A stretch of DNA of 64,000 nucleotides. It comes from Paenibacillus_Z sp042653205. GTDB taxonomy: Bacteria > Bacillota > Bacilli > Paenibacillales > Paenibacillaceae. The stretch lies in assembly GCF_042653205.1 (NCBI RefSeq), contig NZ_JBHSHY010000004.1, positions 147,160-211,159 of the forward strand, given 5' to 3'. The notes under the pieces were generated by a model. That model made no database searches. It saw only the letters and a program-made list of their open reading frames with translations, and had not been told where the DNA came from. Below are positions 7,992-16,586 of the stretch, in pieces. Made by a program: the position numbers and the translations under genes. Position 1 is the stretch's first letter, and every line of letters starts with the position of its first letter.

Positions 7992-9038
7992 ATGTCATCT
8001 ACGATTAAATCAGCTGCGAATAATACGTTCGTATCGGCGGAGAACCAAGGCGCGAGCCCGCTCGTCGCCAACCGGCAGGCCGCGCAAGAGTGGGAAATGT
8101 TCAATGAGATCCATAACAGCGACGGGACGGTATCATTCCTATCGATCGCGAATAACAAATACGTGACGGCGGATCTCAATCAAGAGACGAAGCTGATCGC
8201 GCGCGCGACGGCCATTCAAGGCTGGGAGAAGTTCAGGAAGATCGACCGTGGCAACGGCAAGGTCGCGCTGCAGGCCATGGCCAATCAGCTGTACGTATGC
8301 GCGGATTTGAACAAGGGCGGTGTCTTGTACGCGAACCGGACGGCTGCGTCCGGGTGGGAGGAATTTACGATCGCGCAGGCGGGTACGGGGGCAGCCCAGC
8401 CGTCGCACCCGAGCGGCGGTGGGTTCATCGTATCGGAATCGCAGTTCAACCAGATCTATCCGTCCCGCCAATCGTTCTATACGTATGCCGGATTTACCGC
8501 GGCGCTCGGCGCTTATCCCGGCTTCGCGAATACAGGCGACGACACGATGCGCAAGCAGGAAGCGGCGGCGTTCCTGGCCAACGTCTATCACGAGACGGGC
8601 GGCCTGTACTACATTAACGAGGCGAATACCGCGAATTACCCGCATTATGCGGACTATGGCAACACCCGCTATCCCGTCGAGCCGGGCAAGCAATATTACG
8701 GCCGGGGACCGCTGCAAATCAGCTGGAACTATAACTACGGCGCGGCTGGCGAGGCGCTGGGGCTCCCGCTGCTGAAGAATCCGGACTTGGTCGCCCAAGA
8801 TTCGTCCGTCGCCTGGAAGACGGCGCTGTGGTTCTGGAACACGCAGACCGGTGCCGGATCGATGACCTGCCATGACGCCATGGTGAAATCGCGCGGATTC
8901 GGCGAGACGATCCGCACGATCAACGGCGCGCTCGAGTGCAACCGCGGAGGCGGAGGACCGGTCCAAAGCCGAGTTGACCAGTACAAGCGCATTTGTTCGA
9001 TTTTGGGCGTCGCGCCGGGCAATAACCTGTCCTGTTAA
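7992..9038 (+). CDS. GH19 chitinase-like enzyme with N-terminal beta-trefoil module
   Basis: A 348-residue protein. Residues 1-128 hold three similar ~42-residue repeats (NNTFVSAEN, NNKYVTADL, NQLYVCADL), typical of a fascin-like beta-trefoil that binds sugars. After a Gly-rich linker a GH19 domain (~150-348) has the first catalytic Glu201 in HETGG, a second Glu210 in INEAN, and the substrate-groove motif YYGRGPLQISWNYNYG. GH19 enzymes cut chitin or related beta-1,4-linked amino-sugar chains with inversion. No signal peptide is visible from the well-supported start (CGGAGG site), which is odd for such an enzyme. GH16 and GH25 genes follow. Confidence 0.88.
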   Translation: MSSTIKSAANNTFVSAENQGASPLVANRQAAQEWEMFNEIHNSDGTVSFLSIANNKYVTADLNQETKLIARATAIQGWEKFRKIDRGNGKVALQAMANQLYVCADLNKGGVLYANRTAASGWEEFTIAQAGTGAAQPSHPSGGGFIVSESQFNQIYPSRQSFYTYAGFTAALGAYPGFANTGDDTMRKQEAAAFLANVYHETGGLYYINEANTANYPHYADYGNTRYPVEPGKQYYGRGPLQISWNYNYGAAGEALGLPLLKNPDLVAQDSSVAWKTALWFWNTQTGAGSMTCHDAMVKSRGFGETIRTINGALECNRGGGGPVQSRVDQYKRICSILGVAPGNNLSC

Positions 9039-9088
9039 TCGCCTTGACCGAAGGCGGCATACCTGACTTAAGAAGAGGAGAGATGACG

Positions 9089-10651
9089 ATGAGCACGGGC
9101 AATTGGCGCCTCGTATGGAGCGACGAATTCGACGGCGCGAGCGGCACGGCTCCGGATCCGGCCAAATGGGGCTACGACATCGGCGGAACCGGCTGGGGGA
9201 ACAACGAGAAGCAGTATTATACGAACAGCACGAAAAACGCGTATTTGGACGGCACGGGTCACTTGGTGATTCAAGCGCTCCGGGAAAACACGAACGGCAT
9301 GCCGTATTCCTCGGCCCGCCTCGTCTCCAATCAGAAGGGCGACTGGACGTACGGCCGATTCGAGGTCCGCGCCAAACTGCCTGCGGGGAAAGGCCTGTGG
9401 CCCGCCATTTGGATGCTGCCGACCGACTGGGCATACGGCGCATGGCCGGTCAGCGGCGAGATCGACATCATGGAGCAGCGCGGCTCGGATCCGCTCACGG
9501 TGCACGGCACGATCCACTTCGGCAATCCGTGGAAGTATATCGGCTCGAGCTACAGGCTGCCGGACGCGGGCTACCACGTGTACGCGGTGGAGTGGGAGCC
9601 GAACGAAATCCGCTGGTACGTGGACGGGAACCTGTATCAGACGCGCAATGCTTCGGAGTGGTACAGCTCGGGCGGCGGCAGCCCGGCGCCGTTCAACAAG
9701 CGGTTCCATTTCCTGCTGAACGTGGCCGTGGGCGGCAATTTCGACGGCGATCCGGATAACGCGACCGTATTTCCGCAGACGATGCTCGTCGATTACGTCC
9801 GCGTGTACGAACGCGACGCGAATGCGGCGCCGGCGCCCGTGACGATTCCCGGCCGCATCGAGGCCGAGAGCTTCAGCGCGATGAACGGCGTACAGCTCGA
9901 AGGCACGACCGATGCCGGCGGCGGCCAGAACGTCGGCTATATCGATGCCGGCGATTGGATGGAGTATAAGCTGAACGTTCCCGCGGCGGGCCGCTACACG
10001 GTGCAGTACCGGGTCGCGAGTCCGGTCGCGACCGGCCAGATTCAATTGAAAGCGGGCGAGACGGTGCTCGCGACGACGGCCGTGCCGAATACGGGCGGCT
10101 GGCAGAATTGGCAGACGGTCCAGACGGCGGCGAATCTCGGCGCCGGCCAGATCACGCTGCGCGTCTTCGCGAGCGGTGCGGGCTTCAACCTCAATTGGAT
10201 CGGATTTGCGAAGGCCGAGAGCGCGAATCTATTAAAGAACGCCGGCTTCGATACGGGCGATTTGGCCAACTGGTTCGAGTGGCATAACCGCGAGCTTGCC
10301 CATAAGGTCGACCGGGATCAGCCGTATCAGGGCAGCTTCAAGCTGACGCACTGGGCAGCCGGCGATTATCAGCAAATCACGGCGCAGACGGTCAGCGTAC
10401 CGAACGGGCTGTACAAGGCGAGCGTGTGGGTACGCTCGGGCGGCGGCCAGCGCGCGCTCAAGCTGTATGTCAAGAATTACGGCGGCGCCGAGCTGGGGGC
10501 GGACATCGGGACAGGCCCGGTGACGGCGTACACGCACTACACGATCGACAACATTCCGGTCACGAACGGACAGATCGAGGTCGGTGTCTACAGTGACGCC
10601 AAAGCCGGCAATTGGGCGGCGTTCGACAGCTTCGAGCTCGTGGGCAAATAA
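9089..10651 (+). CDS. GH16 endo-beta-glucanase with two carbohydrate-binding modules
   Basis: A 520-residue protein. The GH16 domain (1-245) carries the retaining active site ExDxxE as EIDIME (Glu124 nucleophile, Asp126, Glu129 acid/base), as in laminarinases. A CBM6-like module (~253-378, with GRIEAES and GYIDAGDWMEY) and a CBM4/16-like jelly roll (~380-520, starting NLLKNAGFDTGDLANW) follow. ATG 9089 is chosen because AGAGGAG is eight bases upstream; ATG 9083 is too close to it. No signal peptide is present. With its neighbours it would attack fungal-type walls (chitin plus beta-1,3-glucan), which is inference. Confidence 0.9.
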   Translation: MSTGNWRLVWSDEFDGASGTAPDPAKWGYDIGGTGWGNNEKQYYTNSTKNAYLDGTGHLVIQALRENTNGMPYSSARLVSNQKGDWTYGRFEVRAKLPAGKGLWPAIWMLPTDWAYGAWPVSGEIDIMEQRGSDPLTVHGTIHFGNPWKYIGSSYRLPDAGYHVYAVEWEPNEIRWYVDGNLYQTRNASEWYSSGGGSPAPFNKRFHFLLNVAVGGNFDGDPDNATVFPQTMLVDYVRVYERDANAAPAPVTIPGRIEAESFSAMNGVQLEGTTDAGGGQNVGYIDAGDWMEYKLNVPAAGRYTVQYRVASPVATGQIQLKAGETVLATTAVPNTGGWQNWQTVQTAANLGAGQITLRVFASGAGFNLNWIGFAKAESANLLKNAGFDTGDLANWFEWHNRELAHKVDRDQPYQGSFKLTHWAAGDYQQITAQTVSVPNGLYKASVWVRSGGGQRALKLYVKNYGGAELGADIGTGPVTAYTHYTIDNIPVTNGQIEVGVYSDAKAGNWAAFDSFELVGK

Positions 10652-10697
10652 TCGCGTATTCGCGCAAGATGAGGCACAAAGGACGGGCAGAAACAGC

Positions 10698-11624
10698 ATG
10701 CAATCCAAATCGGCAAGCAACGTAAAGATCATCGACGTGTCGCATCATCAGAGCGACCGCGGCGCGATCGATTGGGCCGCCGTCCGGGAGGACGGCGTCG
10801 CGGGGGCGTTCATCAAGGCGTCGGAGGGCGGTTCGGGCCGGGATAAGGCGTTCGCGGCCAACGCTGCGGGCGCGGCCGCGGCCGGTCTCAAGGTCGGCTT
10901 CTACCACTATGCCCACCCCGAGCTGAACGCGCCCAAGGCGGAAGCGGCCAACTTCGTGCGCGCGGTCGAAGGCCGGAAGGCCGACTTCCCGCATGTGCTC
11001 GACGTGGAAGGCGAGGCCAAGCAGATCGGGGCGGAGAAGCTGACCGCCTGGTGCGCCGAGTGGCTGCAGGAGGTCGAGCGGCTCGCCGGGCATCCGGTCA
11101 TGATCTACACCGGCGCCAGCTTCGCGCGTTCGAATCTGGGCCAAGCGCTCGGCAAGTGGCCGTTATGGGTGGCCCATTACGACACGGACACCCCGATGGC
11201 GAACCCGACCTGGGCGCAGTGGGCCGTCTTTCAATATACGAGCGAAGGCGCCGTTAACGGAATCCGGGGCAATGTCGACGTCAACGCGATGGAGCAATCC
11301 TTCTTTGACGCCTATGGCGGCCGGCCGGACGGCCAGTCCGCCGACGAGGACGCGGTCAAGATCGTGGTCAACGACAAGCTCGCGGGCTACGGCCGCATCC
11401 TGGACGGGCACGCGTACGCGCCGCTGCAGCAGCTCGGCGACGCGCTCGGCCTGCAGGTGGCCTGGAACGAGAAAGAGTCGGCCCCCTACGTGGACGGCCG
11501 AGCGGCCCGCCCGTTCCAGCTGATCGGCGGGAAGGCCTACATCGCCGTCCGTTCGGCCGCGGAGCTGCTGGGCGGACAGGTGTCCTACGATGAGGCGGCG
11601 AAGAAGGTCCATTATTACAGGTAA
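10698..11624 (+). CDS. GH25 muramidase with C-terminal copper amine oxidase-like domain
   Basis: A 308-residue protein. The GH25 lysozyme domain (~8-200) shows IIDVSHHQ (Asp13), FIKASEG and the catalytic DVEGE (Asp101, Glu103); these enzymes cut N-acetylmuramic acid-beta-1,4-GlcNAc bonds in peptidoglycan. Residues ~218-308 (VKIVVNDK to KKVHYYR) match the wall-binding copper amine oxidase N-terminal-like repeat common in Paenibacilli. There is no signal peptide, and the ribosome site is weak (AAAGGA about 15 bases upstream). The three glycosidases are close together and probably one operon. Confidence 0.88.
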   Translation: MQSKSASNVKIIDVSHHQSDRGAIDWAAVREDGVAGAFIKASEGGSGRDKAFAANAAGAAAAGLKVGFYHYAHPELNAPKAEAANFVRAVEGRKADFPHVLDVEGEAKQIGAEKLTAWCAEWLQEVERLAGHPVMIYTGASFARSNLGQALGKWPLWVAHYDTDTPMANPTWAQWAVFQYTSEGAVNGIRGNVDVNAMEQSFFDAYGGRPDGQSADEDAVKIVVNDKLAGYGRILDGHAYAPLQQLGDALGLQVAWNEKESAPYVDGRAARPFQLIGGKAYIAVRSAAELLGGQVSYDEAAKKVHYYR

Positions 11625-11740
11625 AATCGATTACGGTCAGCGTCGTTGCCGCGGTCGCCAGCATCGTCGGCATTGGAATGAACCACAAGGCGCCGAAGAA
11701 GCCCGAGGCCGCACCGCATGAGGCGGAGCCGGCCAAGTAA
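11621..11740 (+). other. Short holin-like open frame without a normal start
   Basis: Overlapping the GH25 stop, in the -1 frame, codons 11621-11740 read VKSITVSVVAAVASIVGIGM followed by a Lys/Pro/Glu-rich tail ending in PAK and TAA. A hydrophobic helix with a charged tail is the usual shape of small holin-like or membrane peptides. The frame is open back to a TGA at 11591 but has no ATG, GTG or TTG before the helix. It could be a gene whose ATG mutated to GTA, a -1 frameshift extension of GH25, or chance. Confidence 0.4.
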
Positions 11741-11820
11741 GCGGCCTTCGGCCTCTTGGGTTGCAAGCTTCACGCACGTTCATCAGTCATATGCGTATCG
11801 TTATATAAGCTTGAGTTAAA

Positions 11821-12399
11821 TTAACGCTCTAGAGCAGCCATCCCTTTCGTCAGAAAAGGGATGGCTTTTTCAATGTAATCCTCCGCGGTAAGGGAGCTAT
11901 TGACTTGCCAGTCCAAGCAGGCTCCGTATAATTCCCAACTGAGAATGAACGACCAGCTTTCGGCTGCTTCCTTTTCCGTTTCCGGGTATTGCTCCGCGAT
12001 CAGGTGGCGAAATACGGTTTTCATTGCGCCTTTAATTTTATCTTCAACCACCGGGCGAATGGATTCGTAGCTTTTTTTGCAGGTGATGCTTAGCTCCTTC
12101 TGAAACGTTGCGATCGCGAGGAACACCTTCGCGACCGAATCTTCATTCAACCGCGCATGGCACTGCAGGCTGCTTTGCACGTTTTGAAGGAGGTACTCGG
12201 TGAGGACCGCATCAAGTAAGTCGTGTTTATCCGCAAAATGCGCATAAAAAGTGGCGCGGTTCACCGTTGCGGCATCGGTGATATCTTTGATCGAGGTGCT
12301 TTTGAAATCATGGCTGCGCAGCAAAGTCTCGAAAGCATCGACGATGAGCTTCCTCGTCCGCATCACCCTTGGGTCCGTCTTGACTTCAATCTCCATCAT
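11821..12399 (-). CDS. TetR-family regulator
   Basis: A 192-residue protein with an N-terminal TetR helix-turn-helix (SIKDITDAATVNRATFYAHF). The larger C-terminal ligand domain has no recognisable motif. ATG 12399 is preferred because GGGGAGG is six bases upstream; an ATG at 12405 abuts that site. It is divergent from the DoxX/SDR pair and is their likely repressor. A palindrome in the shared region (12511-12522) is a candidate operator. Confidence 0.88.
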   Translation of the reverse strand: MMEIEVKTDPRVMRTRKLIVDAFETLLRSHDFKSTSIKDITDAATVNRATFYAHFADKHDLLDAVLTEYLLQNVQSSLQCHARLNEDSVAKVFLAIATFQKELSITCKKSYESIRPVVEDKIKGAMKTVFRHLIAEQYPETEKEAAESWSFILSWELYGACLDWQVNSSLTAEDYIEKAIPFLTKGMAALER

Positions 12400-12510
12400 A
12401 TTCATCCTCCCCGCGAATTGAACGACATCCCGCCTCTATCGTTGTGTAAGCTGCATATATCGAAAACTAACGGTTGTGACCGGCATGACGATCGAATAGA
12501 CTCGATTATA

Positions 12511-12522
12511 CAACATCTGTTG
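12511..12522. promoter_or_regulatory. Candidate TetR operator CAACA-TC-TGTTG
   Basis: A perfect 5-bp inverted repeat with a two-base centre lies between the divergent TetR and DoxX genes, just after a TATA-like stretch. The assignment to this TetR rests on position only. Confidence 0.45.
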
Positions 12523-12559
12523 CCTAAGCAAAAGGTGTAGTTCACTTTAAGGGGGAGAA

Positions 12560-12907
12560 ATGTTAGTGGATATATGGATTTGGATTTTGCAAGGGCTGTT
12601 GGCCGCGATGTTCGTCATGGGGGGATTAGGCAAAGTGTCGGGCGCGAAAGCTCAGAAGGATACGTTCGATCATCTGAGATTGCCGCAATGGTTCCGCTGG
12701 ATAACGGGCCTCGTCGAACTCGCGGGCTCCGCGCTCTTGATCGGCGGATACTGGAATACGGATATCACGATCGCCGGAGCGCTCGTCATCGGGGTGACCG
12801 CGATCGGCGGAACCGCCGCCCATTTGCGCGTGAAAGATGGATTCAAGCAAACCTTTATGATCGTATTGTTGGGCATTATTGCATTCTTAATCGCGGGTTT
12901 GAGTTAA
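12560..12907 (+). CDS. DoxX-like small membrane protein
   Basis: A 115-residue protein with four hydrophobic helices (about 5-24, 47-65, 71-88 and 96-113) and the conserved early MGGLGKVSG/HLRLP pattern of the DoxX/DoxX-like family. These inner-membrane proteins are often linked to oxidative or quinone stress, with no fixed biochemistry. GGGGGAG precedes the ATG by only two bases; GTG 12566 is a possible alternative. It probably forms an operon with the SDR 90 bp downstream, under the divergent TetR. Confidence 0.8.
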   Translation: MLVDIWIWILQGLLAAMFVMGGLGKVSGAKAQKDTFDHLRLPQWFRWITGLVELAGSALLIGGYWNTDITIAGALVIGVTAIGGTAAHLRVKDGFKQTFMIVLLGIIAFLIAGLS

Positions 12908-12997
12908 CCCCTTTTTTTCGAAACGAATGGATTGCATGATTCGGGATATCCTTAATACGATACCCGGATATTCCTAACGCCAAGGAGGTATTAAACG

Positions 12998-13762
12998 ATG
13001 GGAATCCTTGAGAATAAAGTCGTGCTGATCACAGGGACGGGAGGCGGTCTGGGACGCGTAGCGGCGCTTGCCTTCGCCCGTGAAGGGGCGAAAGTCGTGG
13101 GCAGCGATATTAACGCCGCCGCCAATGCCGAGACCGTCGAGCTTGTGCGTAAAGCCGGCGGCGAAATGACAGGCATCGCGCCGGTCGATCTCACCGACCA
13201 CGAACAGGTTCGAGAATTGGTCGAGTCGGCCGTGAAGGCATATGATGGACTCGATGTCGTATACAATAACGCCGCTATTCAAAAATTCGGACCCATGCCC
13301 GATTTTTCAATCGAAGATTGGCGGACGACCATTGCGGGCGAACTGGACATTCCCTTCTTCGTATCCAAGTATGCGTGGCCGCATTTGGTCCAAAGAGGAG
13401 GGGGCGTCATTCTTAACGTGGCATCCATTTCCGGCATGATCGCCGGCGAGACGCCTCCGATGGTCGGGCATGCCGCGTCGAAAGCCGGCGTCATCGCCAT
13501 GACTAGACAGCTCGCTCTCGAAGGCGCGGGTCAAGGAATCCGCGCGGTGGCGATAAGTCCGGGCCCCTTTTTGACGCCGGCCAGCGACCGTGATCTAGGC
13601 GACAATCAGGCGGCTCGGGAGGCGATCACGAAGAAGACGCTCCTTAAGCGCTTCGGTCAACCCGAGGAGCTCGTGGAACTCGCCGTCTTTCTCGCCTCGG
13701 ATCGCGCAGCTTATATTACGGGCGTCAATTACGCCGTTGACGGCGGAGCGACCGCCTGGTAA
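12998..13762 (+). CDS. SDR-family protein with His in place of the catalytic Tyr
   Basis: A 254-residue classical short-chain dehydrogenase fold with TGTGGGLG for NAD(P), YNNAA and the active-site serine region VASIS. The YxxxK motif reads H-A-A-S-K, so His replaces the catalytic Tyr while Lys is kept. The C terminus has the usual YITGVNYAVDGG. It may be an altered or inactive SDR, or a subgroup that uses His. A strong AAGGAGG site precedes the start. DoxX lies upstream and a large hairpin terminator downstream. Confidence 0.88.
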   Translation: MGILENKVVLITGTGGGLGRVAALAFAREGAKVVGSDINAAANAETVELVRKAGGEMTGIAPVDLTDHEQVRELVESAVKAYDGLDVVYNNAAIQKFGPMPDFSIEDWRTTIAGELDIPFFVSKYAWPHLVQRGGGVILNVASISGMIAGETPPMVGHAASKAGVIAMTRQLALEGAGQGIRAVAISPGPFLTPASDRDLGDNQAAREAITKKTLLKRFGQPEELVELAVFLASDRAAYITGVNYAVDGGATAW

Positions 13763-13791
13763 AGCCGTTCCGAAGCGCGCGGCTTATACTT

Positions 13792-13857
13792 AAACACCTT
13801 CAACCGAAGCTCTCGCATGTCGTAACGGCGGAGACGAACTTGAAGGTGTTTTTTATT
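13792..13857 (+). terminator. Long-loop intrinsic terminator
   Basis: AAACACCTTCAA (13792-13803) pairs with TTGAAGGTGTTT (13840-13851), then a T-rich tail. The 36-base loop is unusually long. Confidence 0.7.
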
Positions 13858-14217
13858 TCGCGGTTTTGCTGGTCTTAAGTGCAGCCCAGGCGGGTTCATT
13901 GTCCGCCGTGCCACCGTGCAGGATGAAGGAACGGGGCTGAATCTGCCGAATCTAATTACGAACGACTCATCTTGACAGGTAGCGGATTGCCGAGAGAAAA
14001 GGCTATGGCGGCCATGGTTGCGCAAGGCTTTGAAAGCACCTTCAGGAGCTCGAAAATGACATGGCGAGCTAGCAATAACGAGACTAGATCACTTAACGAA
14101 AACACGGCAGCGATCGGCTGCCTCTGTTTTACCGGGAAAGGCAATCTTGCAAACATGCGTCACATTCCCACCGCCTTGATTGTCATTACTAGTATCAAGC
14201 TTGAAAGAGGTGAGAAA
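13858..14217. other. Intergenic region before the ECF sigma gene
   Basis: No supported gene. A frame is open from 13972 into the sigma gene, but its translation looks non-coding. A GGCAGC-GATCG-GCTGCC hairpin (14106-14122) is followed by a weak T-rich run. The sigma promoter should lie here, but I could not identify it. Confidence 0.4.
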
Positions 14218-14760
14218 TTGGACGTCAACGGCGGGAACGAATGGATAGAGAACCTGATCGATCGGTATTACGATGCGATCTATAAGTACTGTTACCACAT
14301 GCTTCGGCAGCGTCAGGATGCAGAGGATGCGTCACAGGAGATTTTCGTAAAAACGCTGAAAAGCCGGAAGGTTCAACATCAGATCCAATCCGAAGCGGCC
14401 TGGATCTACCGAGTCGCGCATAACCATTGCTTGAATATCCTCAAGAAACGAAAATTGCTTCAACTATTGCCTTTCGTGCCGGGACGAAGCAGTGATTCCT
14501 ATCAGGACGCAGCCTTGGCCCATGTGGAATCGTCATTCGACATAGACCGCATGCTGTCTTGGTTGTCCGCGGAGGAGCGTTCCATCATGGTGCTGCGGGT
14601 TATCGAGGGCCGGGCCTATGAAGAAATCGGAGCCATCATCAATCATTCGGCTGCCGCCGCCAGGAAGAAATTCGAGCGAGCCAAACGAAAGCTTCAACAG
14701 TCGCTTCAATCTGGACAAGGAGGACACGAACATGAACAAACGATCCATTCATACATATGA
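14218..14760 (+). CDS. ECF-type RNA polymerase sigma factor
   Basis: A 180-residue sigma-70-family protein. Region 2 (DRYYDAIYKYCYHMLRQRQD, DAEDASQEIFVKTL) binds core polymerase and the -10. Region 4 (LSAEERSIMVLRVIEGRAYEEI) ends in a helix-turn-helix for the -35. A TTG start at 14218 fits the AGAGGTGAG site and gives normal ECF length; the frame continues upstream without a ribosome site. It overlaps the next gene by 29 bp, the usual layout for a sigma factor and its membrane anti-sigma partner. Confidence 0.9.
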   Translation: MDVNGGNEWIENLIDRYYDAIYKYCYHMLRQRQDAEDASQEIFVKTLKSRKVQHQIQSEAAWIYRVAHNHCLNILKKRKLLQLLPFVPGRSSDSYQDAALAHVESSFDIDRMLSWLSAEERSIMVLRVIEGRAYEEIGAIINHSAAAARKKFERAKRKLQQSLQSGQGGHEHEQTIHSYI

Positions 14761-15661
14761 GCAGTTCGAGGAAGCATGGAAGAACGAGCCTATTCCCAGG
14801 CCCCGACTCAGGAAAGCAGCCTTATTGCCTACGAATTCCGATGATCCGATATCGCGCAGGCTCATGCCTTTCACGGTTGCGGTCGTTTTACTTTGCCTAG
14901 CCGCCATCGCTGCCTCCGGGCCTCACGCGTATGCGGTCTTCTCCAGGCTCGTTCTTCATGATTCGAATCACAACGCCGTTTTGGAGTATAGGCAGTCCCC
15001 GAGCGAGCGCGCAGCGACCGATCGTCGGATTGAGGGCCTCCTCTCCCAGTACGCCAGCAAAATGTCGGAGGCGGAACAATCGTTAGCATTCGGAGAGGCT
15101 GCGGTGTTCTTCATTGCGGAGGCCTATCGAATAGATGGCCATTACTTCCCGCTGCAGCAAGCTAAGTTATTCACGGGCATCGAGCAGATGAGGAGCGGGA
15201 TTCCTGCGGCATTCATGGCTCCGGGCGAAATCATCCCGTCCTACAAGTTCTCCGAAGGAACCATCCGCTATAAGACCGTCCCTGTCGAGCAGGCGGAGTT
15301 GGAGCAATGGGACGCTGAAGCGCATGCTTCGGATCGTCCTTACCTGATCAAGCCGCTCAAGCTGACCCATCAAGTCGAGCGGGTCGAATTCAGTTATGTG
15401 GATAAGAGCCATCCTAGTGTTCCGGCGATTAACGTCAATGTGACCGAATCCACCGGCTTTACAGGTACAAGCCATCTTGATGATCAGGCTGAGATCATCG
15501 ATACTAACGGGCTGGACGTGATATACGAACCCCAGCAGCGCACGCTGACTTTCGTCATTCAACGGGACGATACCATGCTGCAATATACCGTTCTAGGCAA
15601 TGGCTTTACAACGAAAAAGGATCTTCTGCTCGCGGCTGACAGGTTAATCGATTCGCGTTAA
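14732..15661 (+). CDS. Single-pass membrane protein, probable anti-sigma factor
   Basis: A 309-residue protein with a ~45-residue cytoplasmic N terminus, one membrane helix (about 50-70, PFTVAVVLLCLAAIAAS) and a ~240-residue outer domain without a family I can name. Start, AAGGAGG site and 29-bp overlap with the ECF sigma gene give translational coupling. Position and topology fit an anti-sigma factor that holds the sigma at the membrane until an outside signal arrives. The N terminus lacks a clear zinc-finger (HxxxCxxC) motif, so the role is inferred. Confidence 0.75.
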   Translation: MNKRSIHTYEQFEEAWKNEPIPRPRLRKAALLPTNSDDPISRRLMPFTVAVVLLCLAAIAASGPHAYAVFSRLVLHDSNHNAVLEYRQSPSERAATDRRIEGLLSQYASKMSEAEQSLAFGEAAVFFIAEAYRIDGHYFPLQQAKLFTGIEQMRSGIPAAFMAPGEIIPSYKFSEGTIRYKTVPVEQAELEQWDAEAHASDRPYLIKPLKLTHQVERVEFSYVDKSHPSVPAINVNVTESTGFTGTSHLDDQAEIIDTNGLDVIYEPQQRTLTFVIQRDDTMLQYTVLGNGFTTKKDLLLAADRLIDSR

Positions 15662-15810
15662 GCACAACAACTCGCGCTCATGTCCGACAGCCATTAGCTA
15701 TATAGATTCAGTATTCTAACGCCGGGCGGACCGGTGCTTCGGATGCGCCTCGATGCGGCGCGGACGCCAGGGGCGGACAAGAATTCAACGACGAACGGGA
15801 GTGAAGCGTG

Positions 15811-16449
15811 ATGAACCAGGCCAAGCTGACGGAATACCGCATGCTGAACCGGCATGCCAAAAAAGGGCAAATCGTATTTGCGGGCTCTTCGCTCATGGAA
15901 GGCTTCCCGATTCATGAACTGCAGCTGACGCTGGATCTGGGTCTTGACCGCGTCATCTATAATCGCGGCATCGGCGGGACGACGACCGCGGACCTGCTGC
16001 AATCGATGGATGCCTGCATCTTGGACTTGGAGCCAAGCAAGCTCTTCATCAATATCGGCTCGAATGACATCGCGGCCGTGGGGATGGCGGGGGGCGGCAA
16101 AGCGGCGCTGCTTGCGAATTACGCGGCCATCATGGAGCAGATCCAAGCGGGGCTGCCGCGGTGCGACGTATTCGTGATGGCCTACTATCCGGTCAATGCG
16201 CAAGCGGACTTCGGCCTCGCGCCGTCCGAGAAGGAAGCGCTGTTCGCCACCCGGACGAACGCCAACCTGCTGGAAGCAAGCGAAGCGATCGAACTTTTGG
16301 CCAAGCGGCATGGGTTTTCGTTTATTAACGTGAACGAAGGCTTAACGGACGGGGACGGGAATCTGAAGCCGGAATTCACCGTGGAAGGCATCCATCTGTG
16401 GCCGAACGCCTATTCGGTCATTCTGGGCAATTTGAAGAAGTATTTGTAA
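15811..16449 (+). CDS. SGNH/GDSL-family hydrolase
   Basis: A 212-residue cytoplasmic-looking hydrolase. Block I is FAGSSLMEG (nucleophile Ser), the oxyanion Gly is in NRGIGGTT, block III is INIGSNDI (Asn) and the final block reads EGIHLWP. The usual catalytic Asp of DxxH is Glu here. Such enzymes de-esterify lipids or acetylated sugars, including acylated peptidoglycan. ATG 15811 follows GGGAGTGA at six bases; GTG 15808 is possible. Confidence 0.85.
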   Translation: MNQAKLTEYRMLNRHAKKGQIVFAGSSLMEGFPIHELQLTLDLGLDRVIYNRGIGGTTTADLLQSMDACILDLEPSKLFINIGSNDIAAVGMAGGGKAALLANYAAIMEQIQAGLPRCDVFVMAYYPVNAQADFGLAPSEKEALFATRTNANLLEASEAIELLAKRHGFSFINVNEGLTDGDGNLKPEFTVEGIHLWPNAYSVILGNLKKYL

Positions 16450-16526
16450 GCCGCAGGCTTAAGGCGTGGTCGTGCAGGCGCTGACGGCAAGACTTCGGGG
16501 CCGTGCGGGGAAAGGCGGATGCAAAC

Positions 16527-16560
16527 AAGGCAACCGGTCGGAATGGGCCGGTTGCCTTTT
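16527..16560. terminator. Terminator between convergent genes
   Basis: AAGGCAACCGG (16527-16537) pairs with CCGGTTGCCTT (16548-16558), with T-rich tails on both strands. It can serve both the GDSL gene and the convergent ATP-grasp gene. Confidence 0.85.
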
Positions 16561-16586
16561 CATGTGCCGTCCGCCCGCTTGGAGCG

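Noticed and set aside
7992..11740. Prophage remnant
   Set aside because: Hydrolases plus a holin-like frame hint at a lysis module, but no integrase, structural, packaging or tail gene is nearby.
13972..14217. An 82-codon N-terminal extension of the ECF sigma factor
   Set aside because: The translation is not sigma-like, and a good ribosome site precedes the TTG at 14218, giving normal ECF length.
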